A stretch of DNA of 7,211 bases from Phycisphaerae bacterium. GTDB lineage: Bacteria > Planctomycetota > Phycisphaerae > Sedimentisphaerales > Anaerohalosphaeraceae. This document shows, in pieces, positions 1 to 6,892 of the stretch; within the stretch, counting starts at the first letter, position 1, and each line of letters opens with the position of its first letter. The notes under the pieces were generated by a model that had not been told where the DNA came from, did no database searches, and saw only the letters and a program-made list of their open reading frames with translations. The position numbers and the translations under genes were made by a program. Where the stretch lies: assembly GCA_007121565.1 (NCBI GenBank), contig SKKI01000128.1, forward strand, positions 1 to 7,211, read 5' to 3'.

Positions 1-113
1 AGGCTCATCACATTAATGACCCGCTTGATCCTGTTTTCTCGCTGTCGCTGGACGCCGCGTTCAAGGTCGCCCAGGAAATCCGCGATCACGAATTGTGCGC
101 CACCGTGGCTTAA
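1..113 (+). CDS. 3' end of an unidentified protein-coding gene (partial)
   Basis: Reading from base 3 gives 36 clean codons ending in TAA at 111-113, starting AHHINDPLDP and ending HELCATVA. Codon use is like that of the genes downstream (mostly G or C in third position) and the residue composition is that of a soluble protein. The overlapping frame starting at ATG 16 gives an Arg/Ser/Pro-rich, unnatural product and looks like a shadow. The family cannot be recognised from this tail. It sits on the same strand as resB but is separated by about 150 bp containing a terminator-like hairpin, so it is probably a separate transcription unit. Confidence 0.6.
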   Translation, partial: AHHINDPLDPVFSLSLDAAFKVAQEIRDHELCATVA

Positions 114-131
114 TGGCTCACCCCTGAGCAC

Positions 132-163
132 GCCCTGGCCGGCGCGCTCGGCCCGGGCATTTT
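132..163 (+). terminator. Probable intrinsic terminator after the upstream partial gene
   Basis: Positions 132-141 pair with 149-158 in a ten-position GC-rich stem with one mismatch (T136/C154) and a 7-nt loop. A short T tract (160-163) follows directly. It lies 18 bp after the TAA at 111-113, where a terminator for that gene is expected. The T tract is short, so its efficiency is uncertain. Confidence 0.5.
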
Positions 164-176
164 ACACGTTTTCTTG

Positions 177-239
177 TTGCATTCGATTCCCCTCCGCGAT
201 AGGCTAACCTACGATGAATACTGTATTTATATCCATAAT
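177..239 (+). promoter_or_regulatory. Weak candidate promoter region for resB-ccsA
   Basis: Between the terminator and resB the sequence becomes AT-rich, unlike the rest of the window. Two weak candidates are visible. One is TTGCAT (177-182) with TAGGCT (200-205) at 17-bp spacing. The other is the -10-like CATAAT (234-239), which has no convincing -35. No Shine-Dalgarno sequence precedes the resB ATG at 265. A promoter is expected here from context, but the exact element cannot be fixed by eye. Confidence 0.22.
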
Positions 240-264
240 AAAAGACATACAATCCACATAAGCC

Positions 265-1314
265 ATGGCCGGTATCAATAAAACCGTAGCCCGATATCTG
301 GTATTGAACCTCGGGCTTTTTTTTATGCTGCTGCTGATCCTGTTCAGCATTACCGGTGCGTTTCTGGGCGCCGAGCGGGCGGCGCTGTTTTTTAATTCCC
401 CTCCGCTGGCGCTGTTCTGGATCGCGATGACGGTCTTGTTTGCGGCCGGCTTTGTGTTCTGGAAGTCGCTGCGGCGCAGGCCTTTCTTGCTGTTGTGTCA
501 CGCCGGCTGCATCGCCGTACTGCTCGGCGGTCTGTGGGGCTCCCGCGCGGCCCATCAGTTGCGCGACGCTGTGGGCGCCGAGCCTAAAGCCATCAAAGGT
601 ATGATGATGCTGCGGCCCGGCCAGTCCGACCGGCGCGTATTTCTGGACGACCAAACCAGCGTCTTTGAACTGCCGTTTACCGTCCACATGCACGATACGG
701 CCGTGTCCTATTACGATGAGCCGAGCCTGGGCATCTTCACGCTCGACGGCCAATTCATCGGCCGCATCCCTACAGAAGCCGGGTTCACCTATCCGCTTGA
801 CGACGCGGCAGAGACGAAAGTCCATGTCGTGCGACATTTTGAGAATCTTCGCCTTGAGACCGACGAAGGAGGTATACGGGGTGTTGAAGGCGAGCCCGGC
901 CGGCGCAACCCGGGATACGAAGTTATCTTCACCCAGCCCGACGGCCGCATGTCCCGACACTATGTGTTCGAAATGTTTGATCCCCATATGCCCACCGATG
1001 CGCCCTACCTGGTTCGCTTTCTGCCGCCGCGTATCGCCCGGGAATACACAAGCGATCTGAGCATTGAGCGCGATGGGCAACCCGTTGCCCAAAAAACCAT
1101 TCGCGTCAACCATCCGCTGTACTACGGCGGCTATCATTTTTACCAGACCACCTTCGGGCAGGATGAACACGGCTTCTACAGCGGCATTCAAGTCGTCTCG
1201 GACAGTGGCGTCTGGACGGTCTTTTTCGGCTATGCCCTCCTGACCATCGGGCTGTGCGGACAGTATTGGGTTGTGCCGCTGATGCGCCGCCGCAGACGAC
1301 GGGAGGTGGACTGA
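265..1314 (+). CDS. resB: ResB-like cytochrome c biogenesis protein (system II)
   Basis: ResB (Ccs1) partners CcsA in the system II haem delivery and ligation complex at the outer face of the cytoplasmic membrane, where haem is attached to CXXCH motifs of apocytochromes c. The 349-aa protein has three N-terminal membrane segments (about residues 11-33, 47-68 and 73-93), a large extracytoplasmic domain, and a final membrane segment (about 316-338) ending in an Arg-rich tail. H79 in the LCHAG motif of the third segment corresponds to the conserved haem-associated His of the family. The C-terminal part (about 265-300) carries the family hallmark: IRVNHPLYYGGYHFYQTTFG followed by a short beta region. 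The start at 265 is preferred to the in-frame ATG at 325 because only the former gives a full first membrane segment. The stop overlaps the ccsA start by one base. Its early codons contain a terminator-like hairpin (separate entry). Confidence 0.9.
   Translation: MAGINKTVARYLVLNLGLFFMLLLILFSITGAFLGAERAALFFNSPPLALFWIAMTVLFAAGFVFWKSLRRRPFLLLCHAGCIAVLLGGLWGSRAAHQLRDAVGAEPKAIKGMMMLRPGQSDRRVFLDDQTSVFELPFTVHMHDTAVSYYDEPSLGIFTLDGQFIGRIPTEAGFTYPLDDAAETKVHVVRHFENLRLETDEGGIRGVEGEPGRRNPGYEVIFTQPDGRMSRHYVFEMFDPHMPTDAPYLVRFLPPRIAREYTSDLSIERDGQPVAQKTIRVNHPLYYGGYHFYQTTFGQDEHGFYSGIQVVSDSGVWTVFFGYALLTIGLCGQYWVVPLMRRRRRREVD
288..324 (+). promoter_or_regulatory. Terminator-like hairpin inside the start of resB (possible attenuator)
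   Basis: AGCCCGA (288-294) is perfectly complementary to TCGGGCT (311-317), and an unbroken run of seven further T (318-324) follows. The 16-nt loop can form a small inner GGT/ACC helix. The shape is that of a rho-independent terminator, but it lies in codons 8-20 of resB. The T run encodes the phenylalanines of the first membrane segment, so part of the pattern may simply be coding. A role in attenuation is inference. Confidence 0.35.
1301..1308 (+). promoter_or_regulatory. Ribosome binding site that fixes the ccsA start
   Basis: GGGAGGTG lies five bases before the ATG at 1314-1316. It is the clearest Shine-Dalgarno sequence in the window. It selects this ATG over the in-frame GTG at 1254, which would add 20 residues encoded inside resB. 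Confidence 0.8.
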
Positions 1315-2114
1315 TGGATATCAAGTGGGATATTCAGGGACTGCTGATCTATGTGACCATGGCCGCGTATCTGGCGGCACTGGTCATCGTGCTGATCAAA
1401 CGCACGCCCGGCGCCGGGCGGGGCTTGTTTGCGTTTGCCTTTGTCGCGGCGCTGGCTGCCTATATCACCCGCTGGGTGATTTCCTCCCATCTGCCGATGC
1501 AGAATCTCTTTGAGGTCTTTCTGCTGATGGGCGTGCTGATCTGGCCGGTTTCGCTGCTGACCGAGCGGATGCAGAGAAGCCAATCCTGGGTCATGCCCGC
1601 CGGGGATGCCCTTATCGGGGCCTTGGTGATGTTTCCGCCGGGGTTTGTCTTCTCCGCGGCGCCGCGTCACTTGCCGCCGGCCCTGCAGCACTTCCTGTTT
1701 GGCCCGCATGTGGCGACGTATATGATTGCCTACGTCTTAATGGCCCGCGCGGCCATCCCCGCGGTCGCGGCCCTGGCCGGGCGATACAGCGGCCAGCGGC
1801 TCATCGATGCCGAGCGGCAAAGCTACGGCATGGCCGCGGCCGGCTTTCCGCTGCTGTCGCTGGGGCTGCTGCTGGGCAGTGTCTGGGGCAAACTGGCCTG
1901 GGGCGACTGGTGGGCCTGGGATCCGAAGGAATTGTGGTCGCTGGTCTGCTGGCTGGTGTATATGTTCTACTTCCACTGGCGCATCGTGCATCCCAAACAG
2001 TACTTCCGCACCCGCCTGTGGCTGGTCCTGGCCGGTATCGCCTGCATCGTCATCACCCTGTTGTGGGTGAATCTGTCGCGATTATTTCCCGGCCTGCACA
2101 GCTACGCGACATAA
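1314..2114 (+). CDS. ccsA: CcsA/ResC haem-handling cytochrome c assembly protein
   Basis: CcsA is the multi-span haem exporter/ligase partner of ResB; it holds haem through external histidines and the tryptophan-rich WWD domain. From ATG 1314 the protein is 266 aa with about eight hydrophobic segments (near residues 7-28, 38-57, 66-82, 96-113, 130-153, 173-192, 208-222 and 235-254). The signature WGDWWAWDPKELWSL is at 196-210, the conserved PMQNLFE motif at 61-67, H132 and H221 are in positions suited to haem ligation, and the ending GLHSY carries the conserved final His (H262). This is CcsA-family (HemX/CcmC-like) beyond reasonable doubt. The start overlaps the resB stop by one base (TGATG) and has a strong ribosome binding site, so the pair is almost certainly co-transcribed and translationally coupled. 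It is a short family member without an extra N-terminal extension. Confidence 0.95.
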   Translation: MDIKWDIQGLLIYVTMAAYLAALVIVLIKRTPGAGRGLFAFAFVAALAAYITRWVISSHLPMQNLFEVFLLMGVLIWPVSLLTERMQRSQSWVMPAGDALIGALVMFPPGFVFSAAPRHLPPALQHFLFGPHVATYMIAYVLMARAAIPAVAALAGRYSGQRLIDAERQSYGMAAAGFPLLSLGLLLGSVWGKLAWGDWWAWDPKELWSLVCWLVYMFYFHWRIVHPKQYFRTRLWLVLAGIACIVITLLWVNLSRLFPGLHSYAT

Positions 2115-2182
2115 CCCTTGGCACCATTGCTCACGCGGACGACAGCAAAAAAATGGGTACCGTCCCATGAGTGCCAAGAACC
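2113..2182. repeat. 62-bp MITE/REP-like element with 8-bp inverted ends and AACC flanks
   Basis: CTTGGCAC (2117-2124) is a perfect inverted copy of GTGCCAAG (2171-2178). Inside, ATGGG (2153-2157) and CCCAT (2164-2168) form a second hairpin around TACCGT. The sequence AACC stands directly outside both ends (2113-2116 and 2179-2182), as a 4-bp target duplication would; the left copy overlaps the ccsA stop codon. It fills most of the ccsA-mfd gap. The GGGTACCGTCCC core resembles REP-type palindromes seen near RAYT (Y1) transposases in many bacteria; this resemblance is from memory. It could instead act as a transcript hairpin between the two genes. Confidence 0.5.
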
Positions 2183-2201
2183 TGGCCATTGAAATCTGCT
2201 T

Positions 2202-5200
2202 ATGAAAAAAGCTGATGTGACGATTCCTCTATGGCAGGATACCGCTGTCGAGAGGGTCTGCCGGTTACTGGGCGGCGACAGCGAAAAGGCTCCCGCGGTT
2301 AAGGCCGACGGGACGTGGGGATCGTATGCGCCTTTGCTGGCGGCTCACATTCACAAGACGCTTGGCCGTCCTGTTCTTTATATCTGCCCGCACATTGACG
2401 ACGCCGACAACGCCGCCGATGACCTGCATGTCTTTACCGGTCGGCATGTGCCGACGTTTCCGGTGTGGGAAGGCCCGCCGGGCCAGGCCGATGCGACCGA
2501 TGAGATCGGGGCTCAGCGTCTGCGGCTGGCGATGTGGCTGGGCAGGATGCGCCAAAGCGGACAGGCTGAGCCGTTTATCCTGGCAACGTGCATCCAGGCC
2601 CTCAATCAGCCGGCGGCGCGGCTGGAGACGCTCAGCGAGCAGGCCCTGGAGCTGTCGGTCGGGCAGACGATCGAGCCGCAGCTTCTGGCCGGGTGGCTGA
2701 CTGATCAGGGGTTTGAGCGGACCGACAGTGTGGATATGCCCGGGCAGTACGCCCATCGGGGGGGGATTGTTGACATTTTTTCGCCGGCGGCGGCGTCGCT
2801 TGACGAGGATCCGGAGTTTACGGGGCTGGGCGAGCCGGAGCCGGTGCGGATCGAGTTTTTTGGCGACCAGATCGAGAGCATCCGCGTGATCGACCTGGAT
2901 ACGCAGCGCTCGGCCCGCCAAATCCGGCAGGTGTCGGTTCTGGCCCCGCGGCCCCGGCTGGAGGCCGAAGGCACGGAGTTGCTGCTGAACCTGCTGCCGC
3001 CGGAGACGATTGTGATCTTTGAAGAGCCTGTCGAGTCGGCCGAGGTCTCGGAGGTCTTTTTGAGCCGGCTGGATGAGACGCGCGGGCTGTATCCGTTTTC
3101 GGCGGTGTACCGGGCGGCCGGGCGGTTTGGGCGGCTGGAGGTCAGCCGCTTTTCGACGGGGGGCGATTGCGATATTCACCTGGGCGCTACCAGCAGCCAG
3201 CAGTTTGAGCACAAGACCGGGGCGGTCTGGGCCGAGCAGGAGCAGCGGCTGGATGAACTGCTGGACTTTGCCCGCGAGAACACGGTGTTGCTGTATTGCG
3301 AGAACCAGGCCGAGATTCAGCGGGTGCGGGAGATTTTGCAGCAGCGCGGCCCGATTCCCGATACGCTGACGCTGCGGGTGGGGTTTATCCGGCAGGGGTT
3401 TATGCTGCCGGCGCTCAAGACCGCGGTCATTACGCATCATGAGCTGTTCGGGCAGGTGTCGGTGCGGCGGCGGGTGCGGCGCATCAGCGGTATCTCGCCG
3501 ATTGACAGTGTGCTCGATTTGCAGCGCGGCGATTATGTCGTGCATATCACCCACGGCATCGGCAAATACGTCGGGATGAAGACGATGAAAAAGGGCGAGG
3601 ACCTGGCCGAGTACCTCACGCTCGAATACGCCGATAAGATACAGATTCATGTGCCGGTGTCCAATATTCACCTCGTGCAGAAATACATCGGCTCCGGGGC
3701 CAGACGGCCGCCTTTGAGCAAGATCGGCGGCAAACGCTGGGCCCGGCAAAAGCAGTTGGTCGCCCAGGGGGTCGAGGAACTGGCCGCCGAACTGCTGGCC
3801 ACGCAGGCGGCGCGCGCCAAGCGGGGGGGGTTCAACTACGGCCCGGATACGCTCTGGCAGAAGGAGTTTGAAGAGTCGTTTCTCTACCCGGAAACGCCCG
3901 ACCAGATCACCGCCGCGACGGACATAAAAGACGATATGGCCTCGGATAGGCCGATGGATCGGCTGCTGTGCGGGGATGTCGGCTATGGCAAGACGGAGCT
4001 GGCGATGCGGGCGGCTTTTAAGGCCGTCCAGGCGGGCAAGCAGGTGACGATTCTCGTGCCGACCACGGTGCTCAGCGTTCAGCACGGGCGCACGTTTCGC
4101 GAGCGGTTTGCCGATTTTCCCGTGCGGGTGGAGGTGTTGAATCGCTTCGCCACGCCCAAAGAGACGAAGATGACGCTGCAGGACGCCCGCAAGGGAAAGG
4201 TCGATATTCTCATCGGCACGCATCGACTGCTCAGCGACGATGTGGGGTTTAAGGAGCTGGGGCTGTTGATTATCGACGAGGAGCAGCGGTTTGGCGTGGA
4301 GCACAAAGAGCGGCTCAAACGCTTTCGCGTCAACGTCGATATCCTGACGCTGACGGCCACGCCCATTCCGCGTACGCTGCATATGTCGCTGATCGGGCTG
4401 CGGGATATCAGCTCGCTGTCGACGCCGCCGCTGGATCGGCGCAGCGTCAACACGCGGGTTTGCCGCTTTGATCCGCAGACCGTCCGCAAAGCGATTTTGA
4501 CCGAGGCGGCCCGCGACGGGCAGGTCTTTTATCTTCACAATCGCGTCCAGTCGATTGAACAGGCCGCCTGGACGCTGCGCGAGGTTGTCGGCGATCCGAA
4601 CATCCGCATCGACGTCGCGCACGGCCAGATGCCCAAGCACCAACTGGAAGAGGCGATGATTCGCTTTGTGACCGGCGATACGGATGTGCTGGTCTGCTCG
4701 ACGATTATCGAATCGGGCATTGACATTCCCAACGCCAACACCATCATCATCTGCGAGGCCGACCGGATGGGGCTGGCCCAACTGCACCAGCTTCGCGGGC
4801 GTGTGGGGCGCTATAAGCACCGGGCGTATGCGTACCTGCTGCTGCCGCAGAGGCGGGCGATCTCGCCGGTGGCGGCCAAGCGGCTCAAGGCGATTGAGGA
4901 GTTTTCCCAGCTTGGGGCCGGCTTTCGGATTGCGCTGCGCGACCTGGAGATTCGCGGGGCCGGCAACATCCTCGGCGCCGAGCAGTCCGGGCATATCAAC
5001 ACCGTCGGTTATGAGCTGTACTGCAAGCTGCTGGGCGAGGCGGTCAAACGGCTCAGAAACGAGCCGGTGGAAAAGGAACCGGAAACGGTTATTGACCTGG
5101 GCTTTGCGGCCTATATTCCCAAGCGTTATATCCACTCCGACCGCCAGCGGATGGAGGTGTATCGACGGCTCTCGGCGGCGCGCGGCTGTGACGACCTGGA

Positions 5201-5498
5201 TCGGCTCAGCGAGGAACTGCGCGATCTGTTCGGCCCGGTTCCCGGCCAGGTGACGCTGACGCTGGAACTGGCCCGCATCCGCCTGCTGGCGACGCGCCGG
5301 GACATCCGGAATATCATCGTCCAAAAGCCGGATGTGATCTTTACGTTCGCCGAGGGTGTCAACGCGACCGATCTGTTTGCCCGCTACCCCGGCACTGTCC
5401 GCATCCCCGACGCCCGCACCGTCCACCTGCGGCTGGAAAAGAACTATTTCGAACCACCGACGCTGCTGGCCCTGCTGCGCAAGCTCTTTCGCGGATGA
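2202..5498 (+). CDS. mfd: Mfd, transcription-repair coupling factor
   Basis: Mfd is a cytoplasmic DNA translocase that displaces RNA polymerase stalled at DNA lesions and recruits UvrA for nucleotide excision repair. The 1098-aa protein is complete and slightly shorter than the E. coli protein (1148 aa). Order of domains: a UvrB-like N-terminal module (about 1-330, with HRGGIVDIF near 185-193); the CarD-like RNA polymerase interaction domain (about 438-500, GDYVVHITHGIGKY from 443); a RecG-like helicase core with Walker A GDVGYGKT (591-598, K597), DEEQ box (692-695), motif III TATPIPRT (718-725) and motif VI QLRGRVGR (863-870); and the C-terminal TRCF domain (about 965-1060). The ATG at 2202 is the first possible start because an in-frame TGA lies at 2190-2192; no good Shine-Dalgarno sequence is visible. 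Two G8 tracts (2758-2765, 3823-3830) encode R-G-G. A second copy of its 3' end lies at 7000-7092. Confidence 0.98.
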   Translation: MKKADVTIPLWQDTAVERVCRLLGGDSEKAPAVKADGTWGSYAPLLAAHIHKTLGRPVLYICPHIDDADNAADDLHVFTGRHVPTFPVWEGPPGQADATDEIGAQRLRLAMWLGRMRQSGQAEPFILATCIQALNQPAARLETLSEQALELSVGQTIEPQLLAGWLTDQGFERTDSVDMPGQYAHRGGIVDIFSPAAASLDEDPEFTGLGEPEPVRIEFFGDQIESIRVIDLDTQRSARQIRQVSVLAPRPRLEAEGTELLLNLLPPETIVIFEEPVESAEVSEVFLSRLDETRGLYPFSAVYRAAGRFGRLEVSRFSTGGDCDIHLGATSSQQFEHKTGAVWAEQEQRLDELLDFARENTVLLYCENQAEIQRVREILQQRGPIPDTLTLRVGFIRQGFMLPALKTAVITHHELFGQVSVRRRVRRISGISPIDSVLDLQRGDYVVHITHGIGKYVGMKTMKKGEDLAEYLTLEYADKIQIHVPVSNIHLVQKYIGSGARRPPLSKIGGKRWARQKQLVAQGVEELAAELLATQAARAKRGGFNYGPDTLWQKEFEESFLYPETPDQITAATDIKDDMASDRPMDRLLCGDVGYGKTELAMRAAFKAVQAGKQVTILVPTTVLSVQHGRTFRERFADFPVRVEVLNRFATPKETKMTLQDARKGKVDILIGTHRLLSDDVGFKELGLLIIDEEQRFGVEHKERLKRFRVNVDILTLTATPIPRTLHMSLIGLRDISSLSTPPLDRRSVNTRVCRFDPQTVRKAILTEAARDGQVFYLHNRVQSIEQAAWTLREVVGDPNIRIDVAHGQMPKHQLEEAMIRFVTGDTDVLVCSTIIESGIDIPNANTIIICEADRMGLAQLHQLRGRVGRYKHRAYAYLLLPQRRAISPVAAKRLKAIEEFSQLGAGFRIALRDLEIRGAGNILGAEQSGHINTVGYELYCKLLGEAVKRLRNEPVEKEPETVIDLGFAAYIPKRYIHSDRQRMEVYRRLSAARGCDDLDRLSEELRDLFGPVPGQVTLTLELARIRLLATRRDIRNIIVQKPDVIFTFAEGVNATDLFARYPGTVRIPDARTVHLRLEKNYFEPPTLLALLRKLFRG

Positions 5499-5522
5499 CA
5501 CACCCGCCGCATTGAGGCCAAA

Positions 5523-5564
5523 AACGCAGCACGGCCATCTTGGCCGCGTTCTCGTATCGCGATA
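5523..5564 (+). repeat. Hairpin and palindrome downstream of mfd
   Basis: CGGCCA (5532-5537) pairs with TGGCCG (5541-5546) around TCT. AACG (5523-5526) and CGTT (5547-5550) can extend the stem across a five-base bulge. A perfect 10-bp palindrome TATCGCGATA follows at 5555-5564. It lies 24 bp after the mfd stop and could end the mfd transcript, but no T tract follows, so it may equally be a REP-type repeat. It begins the 395-bp non-coding stretch 5499-5893. Confidence 0.4.
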
Positions 5565-5608
5565 ATACTGCCAAATTCCATAGTTAAGGACGAGCGGCGA
5601 CAAAAGAC

Positions 5609-5637
5609 TTGATTTTTGGTCGGGAATCGGGTATAAT
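5609..5637 (+). promoter_or_regulatory. Strong sigma70-type promoter for the dockerin-like gene
   Basis: TTGATT (5609-5614, four of six matches to the -35 consensus) is followed after exactly 17 bp by a perfect TATAAT (5632-5637). Transcription would start near 5644-5646, giving a leader of about 250 nt before the ATG at 5894. That leader contains five or more stable hairpins. This is the best promoter match in the window. Confidence 0.7.
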
Positions 5638-5656
5638 GACCGCTTAATCTGTGGAA

Positions 5657-5671
5657 CCGGCTGCGCCCGGG
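5657..5671 (+). repeat. Direct repeat, left copy (CCGGCTGCGCCCGGG)
   Basis: The same motif, lacking one C, recurs in the same orientation at 6930-6943. GTGG precedes it in both places (5651-5654, 6921-6924). The two copies enclose the dockerin-like gene. GGGTG (5669-5673) can also pair with CACCC (5683-5687). Confidence 0.5.
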
Positions 5672-5697
5672 TGTTTTGATACCACCCCAAGAAAAAA

Positions 5698-5749
5698 CAG
5701 CTCTCCCCCTGCTAAGGGGGAGTACCCGCGAAGCGGGGGAGGGGGTATA
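5698..5749 (-). repeat. Double-hairpin repeat, copy 1 (reverse orientation)
   Basis: On the plus strand this reads CAGCT, then a perfect 8-bp stem (5703-5710 with 5715-5722, loop GCTA), then CCCGC/GCGGG (5725-5729 with 5733-5737, loop GAA), then GGAGGGGG and TATA. Read on the minus strand it has the same order of parts as copy 2 at 6950-6997: TATACCCC, TCC, small GC hairpin, AC, large C-rich hairpin with a loop ending in GC, then AGCTG. The arms differ in sequence but keep their pairing, which implies selection or transposition for structure. Confidence 0.7.
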
Positions 5750-5766
5750 AAACAGGAAAAATTCGA

Positions 5767-5783
5767 TGGCCGCGATGCGGCCA
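5767..5783 (+). repeat. Small perfect hairpin in the leader
   Basis: TGGCCGC (5767-5773) pairs perfectly with GCGGCCA (5777-5783) around GAT. It lies between repeat copy 1 and the triple-hairpin element, within the presumed leader of the dockerin-like gene. Its function is unknown. Confidence 0.45.
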
Positions 5784-5816
5784 AATGGGGAACAGATAGT
5801 AACGACGTATTAGCAC

Positions 5817-5880
5817 GGGGTGACGCAACCACCCCTGTCCTGCTGGCGCAGGACGTCCCCTCCTTGAAAAAGGAGGGGAG
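5817..5880 (+). repeat. Triple-hairpin element whose last arm may be the ribosome binding site
   Basis: Three adjacent hairpins are visible: GGGGTG/CACCCC (5817-5822 with 5830-5835); GTCCTGC/GCAGGAC (5837-5843 with 5848-5854, loop TGGC); and CCCCTCCTT/AAGGAGGGG (5857-5865 with 5870-5878, loop GAAA, a GNRA tetraloop). The layout (CCCC, small GC hairpin, large C-rich/G-rich hairpin) parallels the double-hairpin repeat at 5698-5749 and 6950-6997, so it may be a related family. The arm AAGGAGGGG is also the only Shine-Dalgarno-like sequence before ATG 5894, about 15 nt away, and would be hidden when the hairpin forms. Confidence 0.6.
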
Positions 5881-5893
5881 CCAACTAAAAAAA

Positions 5894-6892
5894 ATGGAAA
5901 GGGACAAAACACACATCATCAGGATAGCGGCAGTCAGTGTGATGGTCATCGCGGCGTGGGCGGCGGGGACGCCGGTGCAGGTGACGTTAAGCCCCAATCA
6001 GGTGCATACCAACGACAGGCCGTATGCCGGGCTGGGGATTAGCGATGACTATATCCTTGGGTTTACCTCGGCCATAGCAATATTTCATCACAAAGAAAAT
6101 CTGGAAGAAGATTTTTATTACGGCAATATCGGCACGGTCATTGACGGCGGGGCCGGACGCGTGCCGAACCTGCAGCGATTGGAGCTGGATAACAGTGGAA
6201 CGGTCCGCAATGTGAGAAATTATGATAATGCTACCCTCAACAGTCTCTGGCTACCGTACAGACCGTTGGCCGTCAGCAGCGTCTTTGCCATCGACGGCAT
6301 CGACTACTTTGCCATCATTGACGGCAACGACAGCACGATCAAGATCGTCGATTTTTCCGGCAACGTCACCCCCACCCCCGTGGTGTTGAGTGACCATAGC
6401 GGCTTAGGTTTTTGGTCGGGTCAGTTTTCATCAAGAGTATCGGGGCTTGAGGTTTATTTCAACCCCAATATGAAGCGAAGTTTTGAAGCGTTGCGGTTTT
6501 TAGTTACCGCAAATATGTGGAACATTAGTTCAGGCGCACGCTTGGGCGATTTGGGGTGGGACAACAACCTGACCATTTTGGCAAGACTGGCAAGCGCGGG
6601 TTCTTACGGCACATTTGAGGATGTCACACTCGATGCGGCGGCGGAGCGGTTGTATGTGGTAACCAATGAAGGAATCCTTTTTGAGGTGGATTACCGGCCG
6701 GTGGGGTTGGTGTCGTTGGGGTGCTTTGCGCAGATGGCCGGTCAGTGGGGCTGGCAGGGCGCCCCCGGCGGGGTCAGCGGCGATGTGTCCGGGCCGGAGG
6801 GCGTGCCGGACGGCCGGGTCGATCTGTATGACCTGGCGGCCTTGCTGGACTGCTGGCTAAGCTGCACAACCTATGAGATGGGCATGTGGTGA
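5894..6892 (+). CDS. Secreted protein with C-terminal dockerin-like domain; function unknown
   Basis: From ATG 5894 the product is 332 aa. It starts with a signal peptide: a positively charged n-region (MERDKTHIIR), a hydrophobic stretch ending WAAG near residue 25, then a mature region beginning TPVQV. The frame is open upstream to GTG 5651, but that part is read from hairpin repeats and gives a low-complexity peptide, so 5894 is preferred. The middle (about 30-275) is rich in beta-strand-like segments such as FAIDGIDYFAIIDG and FEDVTLDAAAERLYVV, reminiscent of beta-propeller blades; this is inference. The last 50 residues carry CFAQMAGQWGW, a D.SG.EGVPDGRVDLYD calcium-loop-like segment and LAALLDCWLSC, matching the dockerin-like ends common in Phycisphaerae secreted proteins. 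No catalytic motif is seen. Stretches near 6061-6260 and 6400-6560 are more AT-rich than the neighbouring genes, which fits acquisition from elsewhere. Confidence 0.75.
   Translation: MERDKTHIIRIAAVSVMVIAAWAAGTPVQVTLSPNQVHTNDRPYAGLGISDDYILGFTSAIAIFHHKENLEEDFYYGNIGTVIDGGAGRVPNLQRLELDNSGTVRNVRNYDNATLNSLWLPYRPLAVSSVFAIDGIDYFAIIDGNDSTIKIVDFSGNVTPTPVVLSDHSGLGFWSGQFSSRVSGLEVYFNPNMKRSFEALRFLVTANMWNISSGARLGDLGWDNNLTILARLASAGSYGTFEDVTLDAAAERLYVVTNEGILFEVDYRPVGLVSLGCFAQMAGQWGWQGAPGGVSGDVSGPEGVPDGRVDLYDLAALLDCWLSCTTYEMGMW

Noticed and set aside
16..207. A 63-codon plus-strand frame at the left edge
   Set aside because: Its composition (Arg, Ser, Pro) is typical of an out-of-frame reading, it crosses the terminator hairpin, and the frame from base 3 is the better coding candidate.
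118..1191. A minus-strand open frame of 357 codons opposite resB
   Set aside because: It has the same in-register cause, from avoidance of TTA, CTA and TCA in resB. The translated product has no plausible domain, and resB is clear on the other strand.
1254..1313. Upstream GTG start for ccsA
   Set aside because: The ATG at 1314 has a strong, well-spaced ribosome binding site, and the extra 20 residues are just resB sequence in another frame.
2265..5690. A minus-strand open frame of 1141 codons covering almost all of mfd
   Set aside because: Its codons are in register with the mfd codons, so it stays open only because mfd avoids TTA, CTA and TCA. The product is Arg/Pro/Gln-rich and unlike any real family; mfd itself has every expected motif.
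5651..5893. An 81-residue N-terminal extension of the dockerin-like protein from GTG 5651
   Set aside because: It is read from hairpin repeats, gives a low-complexity peptide, and would bury the signal peptide that begins at ATG 5894.
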